From an uncultured Collinsella sp. (GTDB taxonomy: Bacteria; Actinomycetota; Coriobacteriia; Coriobacteriales; Coriobacteriaceae), in assembly GCA_900754445.1 (NCBI GenBank), contig CAAECW010000045.1, positions 1-9,851 on the forward strand: DNA of 9,851 nt, in the 5' to 3' direction. Below, in pieces: positions 1 through 6,702 of this stretch. Made by a program: the position numbers and the translations under genes. The notes beneath the pieces were generated by a model. The model searched no databases. It was not told the origin of the DNA and saw only the letters and a program-made list of their open reading frames with translations. Every line of letters starts with the position of its first letter. The first letter of the stretch is position 1.

Positions 1-276
1 AACGGCCAGACGGGCCGCGCGGCCGCGGTGGTGTTTAGCGACAAGCGCGAAACGCATATCGTGGCGCCGCTCAGCCCGAGCCTGCATCTGTCCGGTGAGA
101 GCACCGTGCACGCCACGCCCGTCGAGGTCAAATACGTTAAATCGCCCTTCCTGTACCAGATCGTGCGCCGTGGAGGCGGCGAGCAACCGCGCCAGGTTGC
201 AGCCGCCGTCGAGGGTTCCTACCGAGAGGAGAAGCCCAAACGCCGCGGTCTGCTGGGTGCGCTATTTGGGAAGTAG
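1..276 (+). CDS. C-terminal part of an unrecognised protein (5' end outside window)
   Basis: The frame is open from base 1 and ends at TAG 274-276, giving 91 residues of a longer protein; a GTG at 28 is probably internal. I do not recognise the family. The visible part is mixed beta-type sequence (HIVAPLSPSLHLSGESTVHA, then VEVKYVKSPFLYQIVRR). A charged linker follows, and the protein ends in a basic, amphipathic stretch, KPKRRGLLGALFGK. Such a tail could act as a membrane-targeting helix, but this is inference from composition only. Codon use is GC-rich and like the neighbours, so the frame is probably a real gene. A structured non-coding stretch and a strong terminator at 497-524 follow. 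Confidence 0.7.
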   Translation, partial: NGQTGRAAAVVFSDKRETHIVAPLSPSLHLSGESTVHATPVEVKYVKSPFLYQIVRRGGGEQPRQVAAAVEGSYREEKPKRRGLLGALFGK

Positions 277-322
277 GGGAGTAGCACCGGTTGTTGCCGT
301 AAGGTGATGGCCGGGGGTGCGG

Positions 323-449
323 GGCAGCTCTCAGGAGTGCGGGCTGCCGTCTGATTGTTTGAGGGTGCCAGATGTAAATAAACAGTGGAGCGGCTGCAAA
401 AGAGCCTCCTCACTGGGTAAAATCAGGTTGTGCCGCGGAACCCGCTCCT
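323..449 (+). promoter_or_regulatory. Structured leader-like RNA region with T-box-antiterminator-like hairpin
   Basis: Three plus-strand hairpins lie in a row. The first pairs GGCAGC (323-328) with GCTGCC (343-348). The second pairs 383-394 with 404-415 (CAGTG/CACTG base, GGC/GCC top). The third, 425-449, reads AGG, a 7-nt bulge TTGTGCC, GCGG, loop AAC, CCGC, T, CCT. That geometry, with a hairpin just upstream, is that of a T-box antiterminator, and 425-440 differs at only two bases from the common AGGTGGTACCGCGGAA form. However, the UGGN bulge that binds the tRNA acceptor end reads TTGT, no Stem I with a specifier loop could be made out, and no plus-strand gene follows for 1.4 kb. A decayed T-box or an unrelated structured RNA are both possible. 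Confidence 0.3.
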
Positions 450-496
450 CAGCTAGTCACACTTCGGAAGCGCGGGCAACGCAGGTATTATCGTCT

Positions 497-524
497 AAAG
501 GGCCGGCTGCAACCGGCCCTTTTC
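497..524 (+). terminator. Rho-independent terminator
   Basis: Ten-base perfect stem AAAGGGCCGG (497-506) / CCGGCCCTTT (513-522) with a 6-nt loop and a TTTT run at its 3' edge. It ends plus-strand transcription from the partial gene or from the structured region before it. The A-run on the left side could also make it weakly active on the minus strand, downstream of the nuclease gene. Confidence 0.75.
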
Positions 525-701
525 TGTGGCAGCCAATGGACCCACATCAGACGAAGGCCGCGTCTTTGCCTGTCAGGTCACGCTCGCCAGCCACGGCTAG
601 AATGTCGTTGCCGGCGTCCATGACCGGTATTGTTTCGTAGCGTGCGTCGCAACCGCGAGTGCGCCTGCGACGGCTGCGGTGGCTTCGGTCGCAACGTGCT
701 G
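525..701. other. Gene-free stretch downstream of the nuclease gene
   Basis: No gene with a credible start and ribosome site was found. A 7-bp perfect hairpin (CGTCGCA 645-651 / TGCGACG 666-672) lies just past the nuclease stop on the minus strand but has no U-tract. The nuclease frame stays open past its stop for about 33 codons, as an alanine-rich stretch. A second minus-strand frame from about 643 to 546 (RYETIPVMDAGND... ending ...GKDAAFV) has gene-like codon use. Either could be debris of a lost gene. Confidence 0.4.
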
Positions 702-1751
702 CTACCCTTGCGTTTCGCCATTGGTCGCTTCGTTGATGGCGCGGTACTCGGCACTCAGCTCGCGCGCCAGCTCTTCCTTGCTTGGAAGATACGGCAGGTA
801 TTTGGCGGCAAACACTTGGTCGTTGTCTTCGGGCAGCGTGTACTCGACAATCGAATCGCTTTTGTCCGCGCAGAGCACGATGCCTATGGGCGGATTGTCG
901 CCTTCGTTCATGAGCTCGCGCGTGTAGTAGTTCACATACATTTGCATCTGGCCCAGGTCCTGATGCGTAAGGTCGTCCGTCTTAAGGTCGATGAGCACGA
1001 AGCAGCGCATCAGATAGTTGTAAAAAACAAGGTCAATATAGAAATGGCGCCCATCAAAGGTGATGCGCTTTTGGCGCGCCTCGAAAGCGAAACCACGGCC
1101 AAGCTCCAGCAGGAACTTCTGAAGATGCGTGATGAGCGCCTGCTCTAGATCGCTCTCGCGAAACGCAGTATCGTCCGAGAAACCTAAAAACTCCAGTACA
1201 TATGGGTCGCGGATGATATCCTCGGGGCGACGAGCCGGGGCGCTCTTTTGGATTTCCTGGGTGACGGCCTCCTTGTCCTTGCTGGCAAGTAGGCGCTCGC
1301 GGAACATGGTGTTGATCTGGCGTTCGAGCTGACGCGTGCTCCAACGAGAATCGGCGCATTCGTTCATGTACCATGTTCGAGCATCAGGGTCGGTTATACG
1401 CGATAACCTGCGGTAATGTGTCCAATTCAATTCGGAACGCAGCGCGTTCCGGATTGGGAACGCAAGATAAAACTGACGCATGTATCTTAAGCTTCTGGCG
1501 TTGAAGCCTCTGCCAAAATCCTTAGTCAATCTAACGGCAAGTTCGTCGATCAGTGCATCGCCATACTTGGCGCGCTCCTCTCCGCCCTGTTCATCAACAA
1601 TACTCTTGCCGATCTCCCAATATGCCTCAACCATCGCAAAGTTAACGGCGGTATAGGCCTTGTCGCGAGCGGCGTTGAGAATCGAGGAGACCTGCTTGTA
1701 AAAACCTTCGGGCACGATTGCCGATTCTCCACGGTTTACTAGTTCACCCAT
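702..1751 (-). CDS. YhcG/DUF1016-type PDDEXK nuclease domain protein
   Basis: Predicted nuclease of about 349 residues, full length for the DUF1016 (YhcG) family. The helical N-terminal domain covers about residues 15-165 (QVSSILNAARDKAY, the YWEIGKSIVDEQ motif, ARSLRYMRQFY). The C-terminal half is the PDDEXK fold. It starts at EFLGF and has a conserved Glu in ESDLEQALITHL, an Asp in FYIDLVFYN, Asp-x-Lys in VLIDLKTD, then DLGQMQMYVNYY and IGIVLCADK. The acidic residue before the lysine is Asp instead of the more usual Glu. ATG at 1751 is preferred over GTG at 1754 because GGGG of AGTGGGGCGACA then lies about 8 nt upstream. Family members often sit beside restriction-modification or other defence genes; none is present here, so the role (DNA cleavage, host or mobile-element linked) is inferred from the family only. 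It is divergent from the PH-like gene. Confidence 0.88.
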   Translation of the reverse strand: MGELVNRGESAIVPEGFYKQVSSILNAARDKAYTAVNFAMVEAYWEIGKSIVDEQGGEERAKYGDALIDELAVRLTKDFGRGFNARSLRYMRQFYLAFPIRNALRSELNWTHYRRLSRITDPDARTWYMNECADSRWSTRQLERQINTMFRERLLASKDKEAVTQEIQKSAPARRPEDIIRDPYVLEFLGFSDDTAFRESDLEQALITHLQKFLLELGRGFAFEARQKRITFDGRHFYIDLVFYNYLMRCFVLIDLKTDDLTHQDLGQMQMYVNYYTRELMNEGDNPPIGIVLCADKSDSIVEYTLPEDNDQVFAAKYLPYLPSKEELARELSAEYRAINEATNGETQG

Positions 1752-1844
1752 CACTGTCGCCCCACTTTCCTCTTGTGGAATGCATCTTTAACGCATTTAG
1801 TTTAAAGCCTCGCGCGGACACGAATTGCTATGTTGTCTGGCACC

Positions 1845-1874
1845 TTCGCATGGGAGCCTTGCGGTGGTTAAAAT
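1845..1874 (+). promoter_or_regulatory. Candidate promoter of the PH-like gene
   Basis: TTCGCA (1845-1850), an 18-bp spacer and TAAAAT (1869-1874) match sigma70-type boxes at 4/6 and 5/6. Initiation near 1881 would lie past the GTG at 1875 and so supports the ATG at 1920 as the true start. Confidence 0.4.
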
Positions 1875-1919
1875 GTGACCATAGAGGCAGTTTTAGCGAA
1901 CCCCGCGGGAGTGACGCGT

Positions 1920-2189
1920 ATGGACAACAACACGCTGCTGTTCCAGGACAAAGGTTCGGGTAGGTTTAAAGACGTCAAGATCTACCCTAACCGCATCGAG
2001 GTGCTCAAGAAGGGCACTTTTGGTGGCAAGCACACCGAGATTGTTTATCTTAAGGACATTACGGGGGTCAGCAGGATCAAGGGCCGCGACGTTTTCCTAC
2101 GTAACAGGCTGTTGACTGCCTGTGTCTTTAGTCTGAGCAGCCGCTCCCAAGCTCAGGAGTTCGTGAATGCGCTGAACATGGTGATGTAG
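1920..2189 (+). CDS. Small PH-like domain protein
   Basis: An 89-residue soluble protein with no signal peptide or membrane segment. Its pattern is that of a bacterial pleckstrin-homology-like module: alternating strands (TLLFQDK, RFKDVKIYPNRIEVLKK, HTEIVYLKDITGVSRIK, VFSLSSR) closed by a C-terminal helix (SQAQEFVNALNMV). Such proteins are usually of unknown function; ligand binding is a guess. The start is ATG 1920, with GCGGGAG 8 nt upstream. An in-frame GTG at 1875 would add 15 residues of poor character and has no ribosome site. The gene is monocistronic, facing away from the nuclease gene and converging on the PI-PLC-like gene, with a shared hairpin at 2222-2248 between the two stops. 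Confidence 0.8.
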   Translation: MDNNTLLFQDKGSGRFKDVKIYPNRIEVLKKGTFGGKHTEIVYLKDITGVSRIKGRDVFLRNRLLTACVFSLSSRSQAQEFVNALNMVM

Positions 2190-2210
2190 CCGATAACGGT
2201 GTTCGGGCTA

Positions 2211-2248
2211 AGGTAAAAATCGGGGCGCAGAACGGTATTCTGCGCCCC
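2211..2248 (-). terminator. Terminator of the PI-PLC-like gene
   Basis: Eleven-base perfect stem GGGGCGCAGAA (2222-2232) / TTCTGCGCCCC (2238-2248) with a 5-nt loop. On the minus strand it is followed by GATTTTTACC, a good U-tract. On the plus strand no U-tract follows, so it mainly serves the minus-strand gene, although the stem lies just past the PH-like stop as well. Confidence 0.8.
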
Positions 2249-2284
2249 CCCAATTGAGTCGATGTGTCTAAAAGGCGGGCTTGC

Positions 2285-4768
2285 CTATTCGCTGTCGTCC
2301 CCAACGTTTTCGCGGTCATTGGCAAGCATCGCCGCGCCGGCGACCGTTGTCGCCACGGCGGCGGCAGCGAGCCCGGCGGCAACGCCAGAGCCGTCGCCCG
2401 TGTCGGCGAGTTTTCCGGTCGAGCCCTTGCTCTTGTTGCCGCCGCCGTTCTTGTCGGCGCCGTCTGCGTTGGAACCCGTGCCGCTACCGGTGCCGCCTGC
2501 ACTGCCCGAGGCCGCTACGGTAAAGCTTGCGGCTCCATCGCTGGCGAGCGTGTAGCTCTGCGCTGCGTCGCCCAAGAGACCGTTCACGCGCACCCAGTAC
2601 GTTCCCGCGGTAAATGCCTCGCCCTCGGCCATCGCCGTTCCCGGAGCGCCGTTCGCGTCGTGCACAAACTCGAGCTGGGCCGTGCAGGCATCGGTTTCGA
2701 GCTTGCCCTCGAGTGATGCCGCAATCTTGGCGCGCACGTCTTCGCCGGCCTTAAGGCCTTCGAGTCCCTCAAAATGGGGCGTCAGCGCGCGTGGATCGAT
2801 ATCGATGGGCACGGAGCCCCGCAGCTCCGTAACGGTCTCGTTGCCCAAGGCGTCGACATCCACATATTCGATGGCAAACGCATGGCCCGAAGCCGCCACG
2901 TTGAGTACGTTGCTGCTGTCGACAAGGCGGAAATGACCCTCGCCAACGGTCTTGCCGTCCTGGAGCGAGGCGTCGCTCAGCGAGTTGCCATATGTCATGT
3001 GCATGCGGGCTGGGAGGTAGCACGAAGCTGTCTGCTTGTGCTGTGTATCGTAATCGTAATTGCGCTGGTAGATGCTCCGGGCCAGCGCCGCATCAACAAA
3101 GTCGGATGCGATGATGCCAATGTGCTCGAGGTAATCTGACTTTGTATCCTCGATGCCGCTGGGATTGATGTACGGGCTCTTATACAGATGCTCGTTGACT
3201 ACTCGTGCCGAGGTAAAAGGATTGCCTCCGTGCGACAAGCCCGTGCAGCTGGTGTAGTTGATAGACCAGCAACGCTCCTGGACTTGCACCTCGGCCCCGG
3301 CATCGTCCACGACGTCCACCTTGTTGCACGTGCGCCCGGTCGTTTCCTTCAGCGCATTATCGACCCAGCTGAGCTTGTCGGTTCCCGTGAGTTTGTACTT
3401 GTCCTGGGCATATACCTTGGTGCAATAGGGCTCTTTGTCGCCTGTTTCCCCCGCGGCTTCAAAGCCCCGCGCGTCTTGGACAAGACACATAGTGGCGCTG
3501 TCGGAGTGAGCCTTGATCTTGTCATCCCATTCGGTAAGGTCGAGGCCCCACGTGTGGCCGCTTACACTGTTGCCGGCGAGCCTAAATCGACGCAGCAGAA
3601 CGATCTTTCCGCGCACCTCGTGTAGCGTGGGGGTTCGGCTCGACGTATAGAACAGTTTGGGGTTGTCGTCCAAAACCTTGGCGAAAGCCGTCGTAACACT
3701 TTCGTCGGTAGCCTCGTCGTTGCCTCGTGATACAAGCATGATGAGCGCTTCTGTCGGGTTTTCGTTCAAAAACGTTTTGAAGTAGCCTATGACATCGGAG
3801 AGATGCAGATAGTTCCCGTCTTTTTTGAGTAGGTAGAAAATCCCGTGGTCGATGCCGGGGTCATCGCCCTTTCCGAGCCGGATATCGAAATAGCGAATGC
3901 CTTCGAGCAACTGCGTGGGAATGTAATCCTGCTGGCATTTTACTTGCGAGGATTGGGGCTCAGTGTCGTTGTCCACGCTGCAGGTGCCCGAATCGTGCGT
4001 ACCCGGGATGCTCAGCTCGTCGAGGAACTTGTTGTCGTCGACGTATTTCATCCAACATGGTCCGTCGACGTAGCTGCTGTACGTGATCCAGTCGAGGCTG
4101 CTAACCGTGGCATCGTTCTTTTTCATGTCGTAACCGATAAGTTCGAGCTCCCACGGAATGCTCTTACTCTTATGGCAGATCTTATTGTTGTCCTGGTCTT
4201 TGCCGTTCGATTCTATTGCCAGGTACTTAATGTCTTTTTTCTCGGTTTCTTTCTCGACCGTGCGGTCTCGGATGATGTAGGTTCCGTTTGATTGACGCTC
4301 GAACGCAAAAGCGCGGCTGGGCTTGTTGTCATACTCGCCGCCCCATACGTGGATGACCTTTCCATCTTTGTCCGAGTCGTCGTCGACCGACCAAATGCTG
4401 TAGCCCGTCTTTTTATGCTCTTCGAAATTGAGCAAGGTGCGGATGGCGTACCAGTTTGTATCGTCATTCTTGGTCGTTACGTTCTCAAGGATGAGCTTGC
4501 TGGACGTGCCGTCGTTAAACAGGTGACAGACGTTGCCGCGAACGTTGCCGTCTTGGTTGACGCTCGCGGTGCGAAAATAGCCCGCGGGGCGAAGGCGAAT
4601 GACGAAATTGTGGAGGCTGTCCGACGGTGCGGGTGTGTTGTCTGCAAATGCCGCTCGCAGGGGAATGCCCGGCGCTGCGGTTTCGGGCAGGCTTGCAAGT
4701 GGTGACAACGCCGCAAGCCCTAGGCCCAGCGTAAACGCTCGGCGGCTGATGGCATGGTGTTCGGTCAT
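2285..4768 (-). CDS. Tat-exported PI-PLC-like phosphodiesterase with LADTG wall anchor
   Basis: An 827-residue secreted protein. Residues 1-42 form a Tat signal (SRRAFTLGLG, cleavage likely after AFA at 42). About 52-212 is beta-rich with ricin/lectin-like character (IRLRPAGYFRTASV, WYAIRTLLNF). About 240-570 is the phosphatidylinositol-specific phospholipase C X-type domain: LSIPGTHDSG (His258, Asp259), RYFDIRLG (Arg297), DHGIFY (His308), EALIMLVSRGN, GKIVLLRRF and IIASDFVD (Asp556). The two catalytic histidines are 50 residues apart, as in Bacillus cereus PI-PLC (His32 and His82). Beta domains follow to about 750, then a Gly/Ser-rich linker, LADTG (787-791), a hydrophobic segment and an acidic tail. 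The likely role is cleavage of phosphoinositide or related lipid or glycan head groups at the cell surface; the substrate is not predictable. ATG 4768 has GGAG 5 nt upstream. Twelve cysteines are present. Confidence 0.88.
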   Translation of the reverse strand: MTEHHAISRRAFTLGLGLAALSPLASLPETAAPGIPLRAAFADNTPAPSDSLHNFVIRLRPAGYFRTASVNQDGNVRGNVCHLFNDGTSSKLILENVTTKNDDTNWYAIRTLLNFEEHKKTGYSIWSVDDDSDKDGKVIHVWGGEYDNKPSRAFAFERQSNGTYIIRDRTVEKETEKKDIKYLAIESNGKDQDNNKICHKSKSIPWELELIGYDMKKNDATVSSLDWITYSSYVDGPCWMKYVDDNKFLDELSIPGTHDSGTCSVDNDTEPQSSQVKCQQDYIPTQLLEGIRYFDIRLGKGDDPGIDHGIFYLLKKDGNYLHLSDVIGYFKTFLNENPTEALIMLVSRGNDEATDESVTTAFAKVLDDNPKLFYTSSRTPTLHEVRGKIVLLRRFRLAGNSVSGHTWGLDLTEWDDKIKAHSDSATMCLVQDARGFEAAGETGDKEPYCTKVYAQDKYKLTGTDKLSWVDNALKETTGRTCNKVDVVDDAGAEVQVQERCWSINYTSCTGLSHGGNPFTSARVVNEHLYKSPYINPSGIEDTKSDYLEHIGIIASDFVDAALARSIYQRNYDYDTQHKQTASCYLPARMHMTYGNSLSDASLQDGKTVGEGHFRLVDSSNVLNVAASGHAFAIEYVDVDALGNETVTELRGSVPIDIDPRALTPHFEGLEGLKAGEDVRAKIAASLEGKLETDACTAQLEFVHDANGAPGTAMAEGEAFTAGTYWVRVNGLLGDAAQSYTLASDGAASFTVAASGSAGGTGSGTGSNADGADKNGGGNKSKGSTGKLADTGDGSGVAAGLAAAAVATTVAGAAMLANDRENVGDDSE

Positions 4769-4967
4769 AACTTCTCCATTCGCAGAGTGCGGTTATGCGA
4801 TAGTTTTGGTCACTATACTGCCCAGATGTTTAAAGATGCTGGTTTAATTGTCTGCGCGGCGCAATAAATCGGTGGGCGGACGTGTTGGGGTGTTTGTCGT
4901 TTTCGTACTGTTGCCACATTTGGGGCGGTTCCGGCGTCCGGCATCCTCGCGTTCGTCGGCTACAGGC
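4769..4967. other. Upstream region of the PI-PLC-like gene
   Basis: No gene was seen. On the minus strand a TATAGT box (plus 4812-4817) is a candidate -10 element for the PI-PLC-like gene, about 45 nt before its start, but no good -35 box sits at the right distance. Together with the terminator to its right, it fills the 305-bp gap between the two minus-strand genes. Confidence 0.3.
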
Positions 4968-5001
4968 ATAAGAAAGGGAGGGTCGGTTTACCGGCCCTCC
5001 C
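4968..5001 (-). terminator. Terminator of the first lipoprotein gene
   Basis: Stem GGGAGGGTCGG (4976-4986) / CCGGCCCTCCC (4991-5001) with loop TTTA. On the minus strand the 11-bp stem has one C-A mismatch and is followed by TTTCTTATG. It lies about 70 nt past the stop of the lipoprotein at 5074-5667 and resembles the terminator at 5811-5839. Confidence 0.75.
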
Positions 5002-5073
5002 TGGGTACGAAGCGCTGGGGTACCGTCGCTTGTTTGCACTGCGACCGTGTTTCCCGTTGCGCTCGCCAGTCGC

Positions 5074-5667
5074 TTAGCGCTTGATCTCGATATCGTCGAG
5101 CTTGACGTCCATGGCCTCGGTCTTGGCCTCGGCGATGTCGTCGGCAAATTCCAGAGACTTCATCATGGTCTCGACGGCGTCCTTGTGCTCCTCGACGTTG
5201 TCGATACGCACATACACACTGCCGCCGTCAACGTCGGTGAAGTATTCGGTCGTTACGCCGCCCGAGTGTGTATAGGAAGCGTTGCGCCAAGTCTTGCCGT
5301 TGTACTTGACGGGGTCATTCTCGGTCCACTCAAAGCTGGCATTCCACTTTGCCTCGTAGTCGAACAGTTCATCGGCGTTCTTGTCAGAGTCGAAGACGGG
5401 GATGAAGCGATCGCTGGCGTGCTCGCTCTCGGTGAACTTAAACTGGGCCCTGTCGGCGGTGTCGCCTGCGACGTCGGTGATCTCGACGCCCTCGGGGACC
5501 TCGACCTTAAACCAAATGAAGTCGGTCCTCATATCCACGGCTGGCTTTTCTGCTCCGCCGCCACCTCCACTGCCGGTAGCGCCGCCGCTGCCACCGCAGC
5601 CCACCAGGGCAACCGCGGCAAAGAGACTGATGCAGAGGGTGAGAATCGCAAAGGCCTTCTTTTTCAT
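5074..5667 (-). CDS. Secreted lipoprotein, paralogue A
   Basis: A 197-residue lipoprotein of unknown function. It has an N-terminal MKKK, a hydrophobic segment and lipobox LVGC with Cys24, followed by a Gly/Ser-rich tether (25-45) and a folded domain from TDFIWFKVEVPEG to the end. The domain holds NDPVKYNGKTWRNASY, TEYFTDVDGGSVYVRI and a C-terminal helix ending VKLDDIEIKR. Lipid attachment to the outer face of the membrane is expected. Start ATG 5667 has GAGGAGG 8 nt upstream. It is clearly homologous over its whole length to the lipoprotein at 5909-6505, and the two are separated by 241 bp and a terminator, so they are separate transcription units. No enzymatic motif is visible; it may be a binding or envelope-stress protein, but that is a guess. 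Confidence 0.85.
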   Translation of the reverse strand: MKKKAFAILTLCISLFAAVALVGCGGSGGATGSGGGGGAEKPAVDMRTDFIWFKVEVPEGVEITDVAGDTADRAQFKFTESEHASDRFIPVFDSDKNADELFDYEAKWNASFEWTENDPVKYNGKTWRNASYTHSGGVTTEYFTDVDGGSVYVRIDNVEEHKDAVETMMKSLEFADDIAEAKTEAMDVKLDDIEIKR

Positions 5668-5739
5668 GGTCGTGTCCTCCTCGATCTGTAACCGCCCATG
5701 GATTACCTGCCTTTACTGTACGCGTGGACGGCTCGCTAG

Positions 5740-5758
5740 GGTGGGCCATGTGTCCCAT
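5740..5758. repeat. 19-bp dyad repeat, copy 1 (upstream of lipoprotein A)
   Basis: GGTGGGCCATGTGTCCCAT, identical to 6703-6721. The core is an imperfect palindrome, TGGG-n-CA-nn-TG-n-CCCA, symmetric at 12 of 16 positions. It lies 73 nt before the lipoprotein A start and may be an operator. Confidence 0.6.
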
Positions 5759-5803
5759 TCTGAGGGCCGGATTTGCGCCGTTAAGTGGCAATATGCACGG
5801 GTC

Positions 5804-5839
5804 CAAAAGAGGGGAGGGCCGGTGCTGTCGGCCCTCCCC
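5804..5839 (-). terminator. Terminator of the second lipoprotein gene
   Basis: Perfect 11-bp stem GGGGAGGGCCG (5811-5821) / CGGCCCTCCCC (5829-5839) with a 7-nt loop. On the minus strand it is followed by TCTTTTGG. It terminates the lipoprotein at 5909-6505. Confidence 0.78.
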
Positions 5840-5867
5840 GGGTTGGGCGCCCTTTGTTTTAATGGGG

Positions 5868-5895
5868 CGCGCCTACGCGGGTTTGCGTAGGCGCG
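5868..5895 (-). other. GC-rich hairpin just past the stop of lipoprotein B
   Basis: Perfect 11-bp inverted repeat CGCGCCTACGC (5868-5878) / GCGTAGGCGCG (5885-5895) with a 6-nt loop. It starts 13 nt after the stop codon on the minus strand and lacks an adjacent U-tract. It could stabilise the mRNA 3' end ahead of the true terminator at 5811-5839. Confidence 0.55.
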
Positions 5896-5908
5896 TACGG
5901 GTGCCCCG

Positions 5909-6505
5909 TTACTTGATCTCGATGCTCGAAATCTCGACTTCACGTGCCTCGTCAACTGCTTTCTTCATGTCGTCGGGGAACTCGATGGAGTTGAGAAGCG
6001 CCTCGGCTTCTTTCTTGTGCAGGTCGAAGTTCGCGATGAGAACGCAGACGCTTCCCGGCTCAACGTCGGTAAAGAGATAGGTATGGGTGCCGCGGTTGTC
6101 CTTGCACGTTCCGGTGAGCCATGTCCTGCCGTTGTACTCGACGGGGTCGCCAACTTCCCACTGGAACATGCTGCTCTTTCGACCTTCATCGGCAAGAGCC
6201 TCTTCTGCCGTCATCTTCTCTTCCCAAACAGGTATAAGGCGGTCAACCGTGGTGTTCTCGTTCTCGGGGAAGGTGAGCTGGACCCTGTCGGCGTTCTTGC
6301 CGGCGGAGTCGCTCACGCCAACGCTCTCGGGCATCTCGACCTTAAACCAGATAAAGTCGGTCTTCTTGGCGACGGGGGCCTTTTCCTTGCTCTCGCTCTT
6401 GGGGGCGCTGCCGCCGCCCGATGCGCTCCCGCCGCAGCCGACAAGGGCAAACGCGGCAAAGAGGGCGATGCAAAGGGAAAGGATCGATAGGGTCTTTTTC
6501 TTCAT
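5909..6505 (-). CDS. Secreted lipoprotein, paralogue B
   Basis: A 198-residue lipoprotein and sister of the gene at 5074-5667. MKKKTLSILS, a hydrophobic core and lipobox LVGC (Cys24) are followed by a Ser/Gly/Lys-rich tether and the same domain: TDFIWFKVEMPE, GDPVEYNGRTWLTG, YLFTDVEPGSVCVLI, a helix and EISSIEIK. It has two further cysteines (134 and 154) that the sister lacks. ATG 6505 is chosen because GGAGG lies 8 nt upstream and the basic n-region follows at once. An upstream in-frame ATG at 6538 would put 11 charged residues before the signal peptide. Function is unknown; a surface-exposed, membrane-anchored protein is expected. The tandem arrangement and shared upstream dyad suggest a gene duplication with parallel regulation. 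Confidence 0.85.
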   Translation of the reverse strand: MKKKTLSILSLCIALFAAFALVGCGGSASGGGSAPKSESKEKAPVAKKTDFIWFKVEMPESVGVSDSAGKNADRVQLTFPENENTTVDRLIPVWEEKMTAEEALADEGRKSSMFQWEVGDPVEYNGRTWLTGTCKDNRGTHTYLFTDVEPGSVCVLIANFDLHKKEAEALLNSIEFPDDMKKAVDEAREVEISSIEIK

Positions 6506-6702
6506 GGTGGCGTCCTCCTTGTCTGCTGATGACATCACGGCGCCGCATGCTGTTGGGGTACTGATTGCGCTGGCGGCGGATGTCTCTGTGTACTGTGCGA
6601 CTTATGCCTCCGTTCATCGCTTGTGGCCGTTGCGCGGCCGTTCCCCAACGGGTTCCTTACTTATAGATATGCCCCAGCTTGTGCTGCTCGGGAGTCTCGA
6701 AA

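Noticed and set aside
277..524. RNase P RNA, SRP RNA, tmRNA or a classical riboswitch
   Set aside because: None of the diagnostic conserved cores of these RNAs could be found; only the T-box antiterminator-like hairpin gave a partial match.
317..640. 107-codon plus-strand open frame
   Set aside because: It runs through the hairpins and the strong terminator, has low-complexity Ser/Arg-rich sequence and no ribosome site.
630..1148. 172-codon plus-strand open frame across the nuclease gene
   Set aside because: It is antisense to the clearly recognisable DUF1016 C-terminal domain and has no ribosome site or family features.
1875..1919. GTG start giving a 104-residue PH-like protein
   Set aside because: The start abuts the candidate -10 box and lacks a ribosome site, whereas ATG 1920 has GCGGGAG at good spacing.
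2264..4705. Several plus-strand open frames of 80-150 codons over the PI-PLC-like gene
   Set aside because: All are antisense to a continuous 827-codon gene with signal peptide, catalytic motifs and terminator.
6506..6538. Upstream ATG at 6538 for lipoprotein B
   Set aside because: It would put charged residues before the signal peptide; the ATG at 6505 has a strong GGAGG and matches its paralogue.
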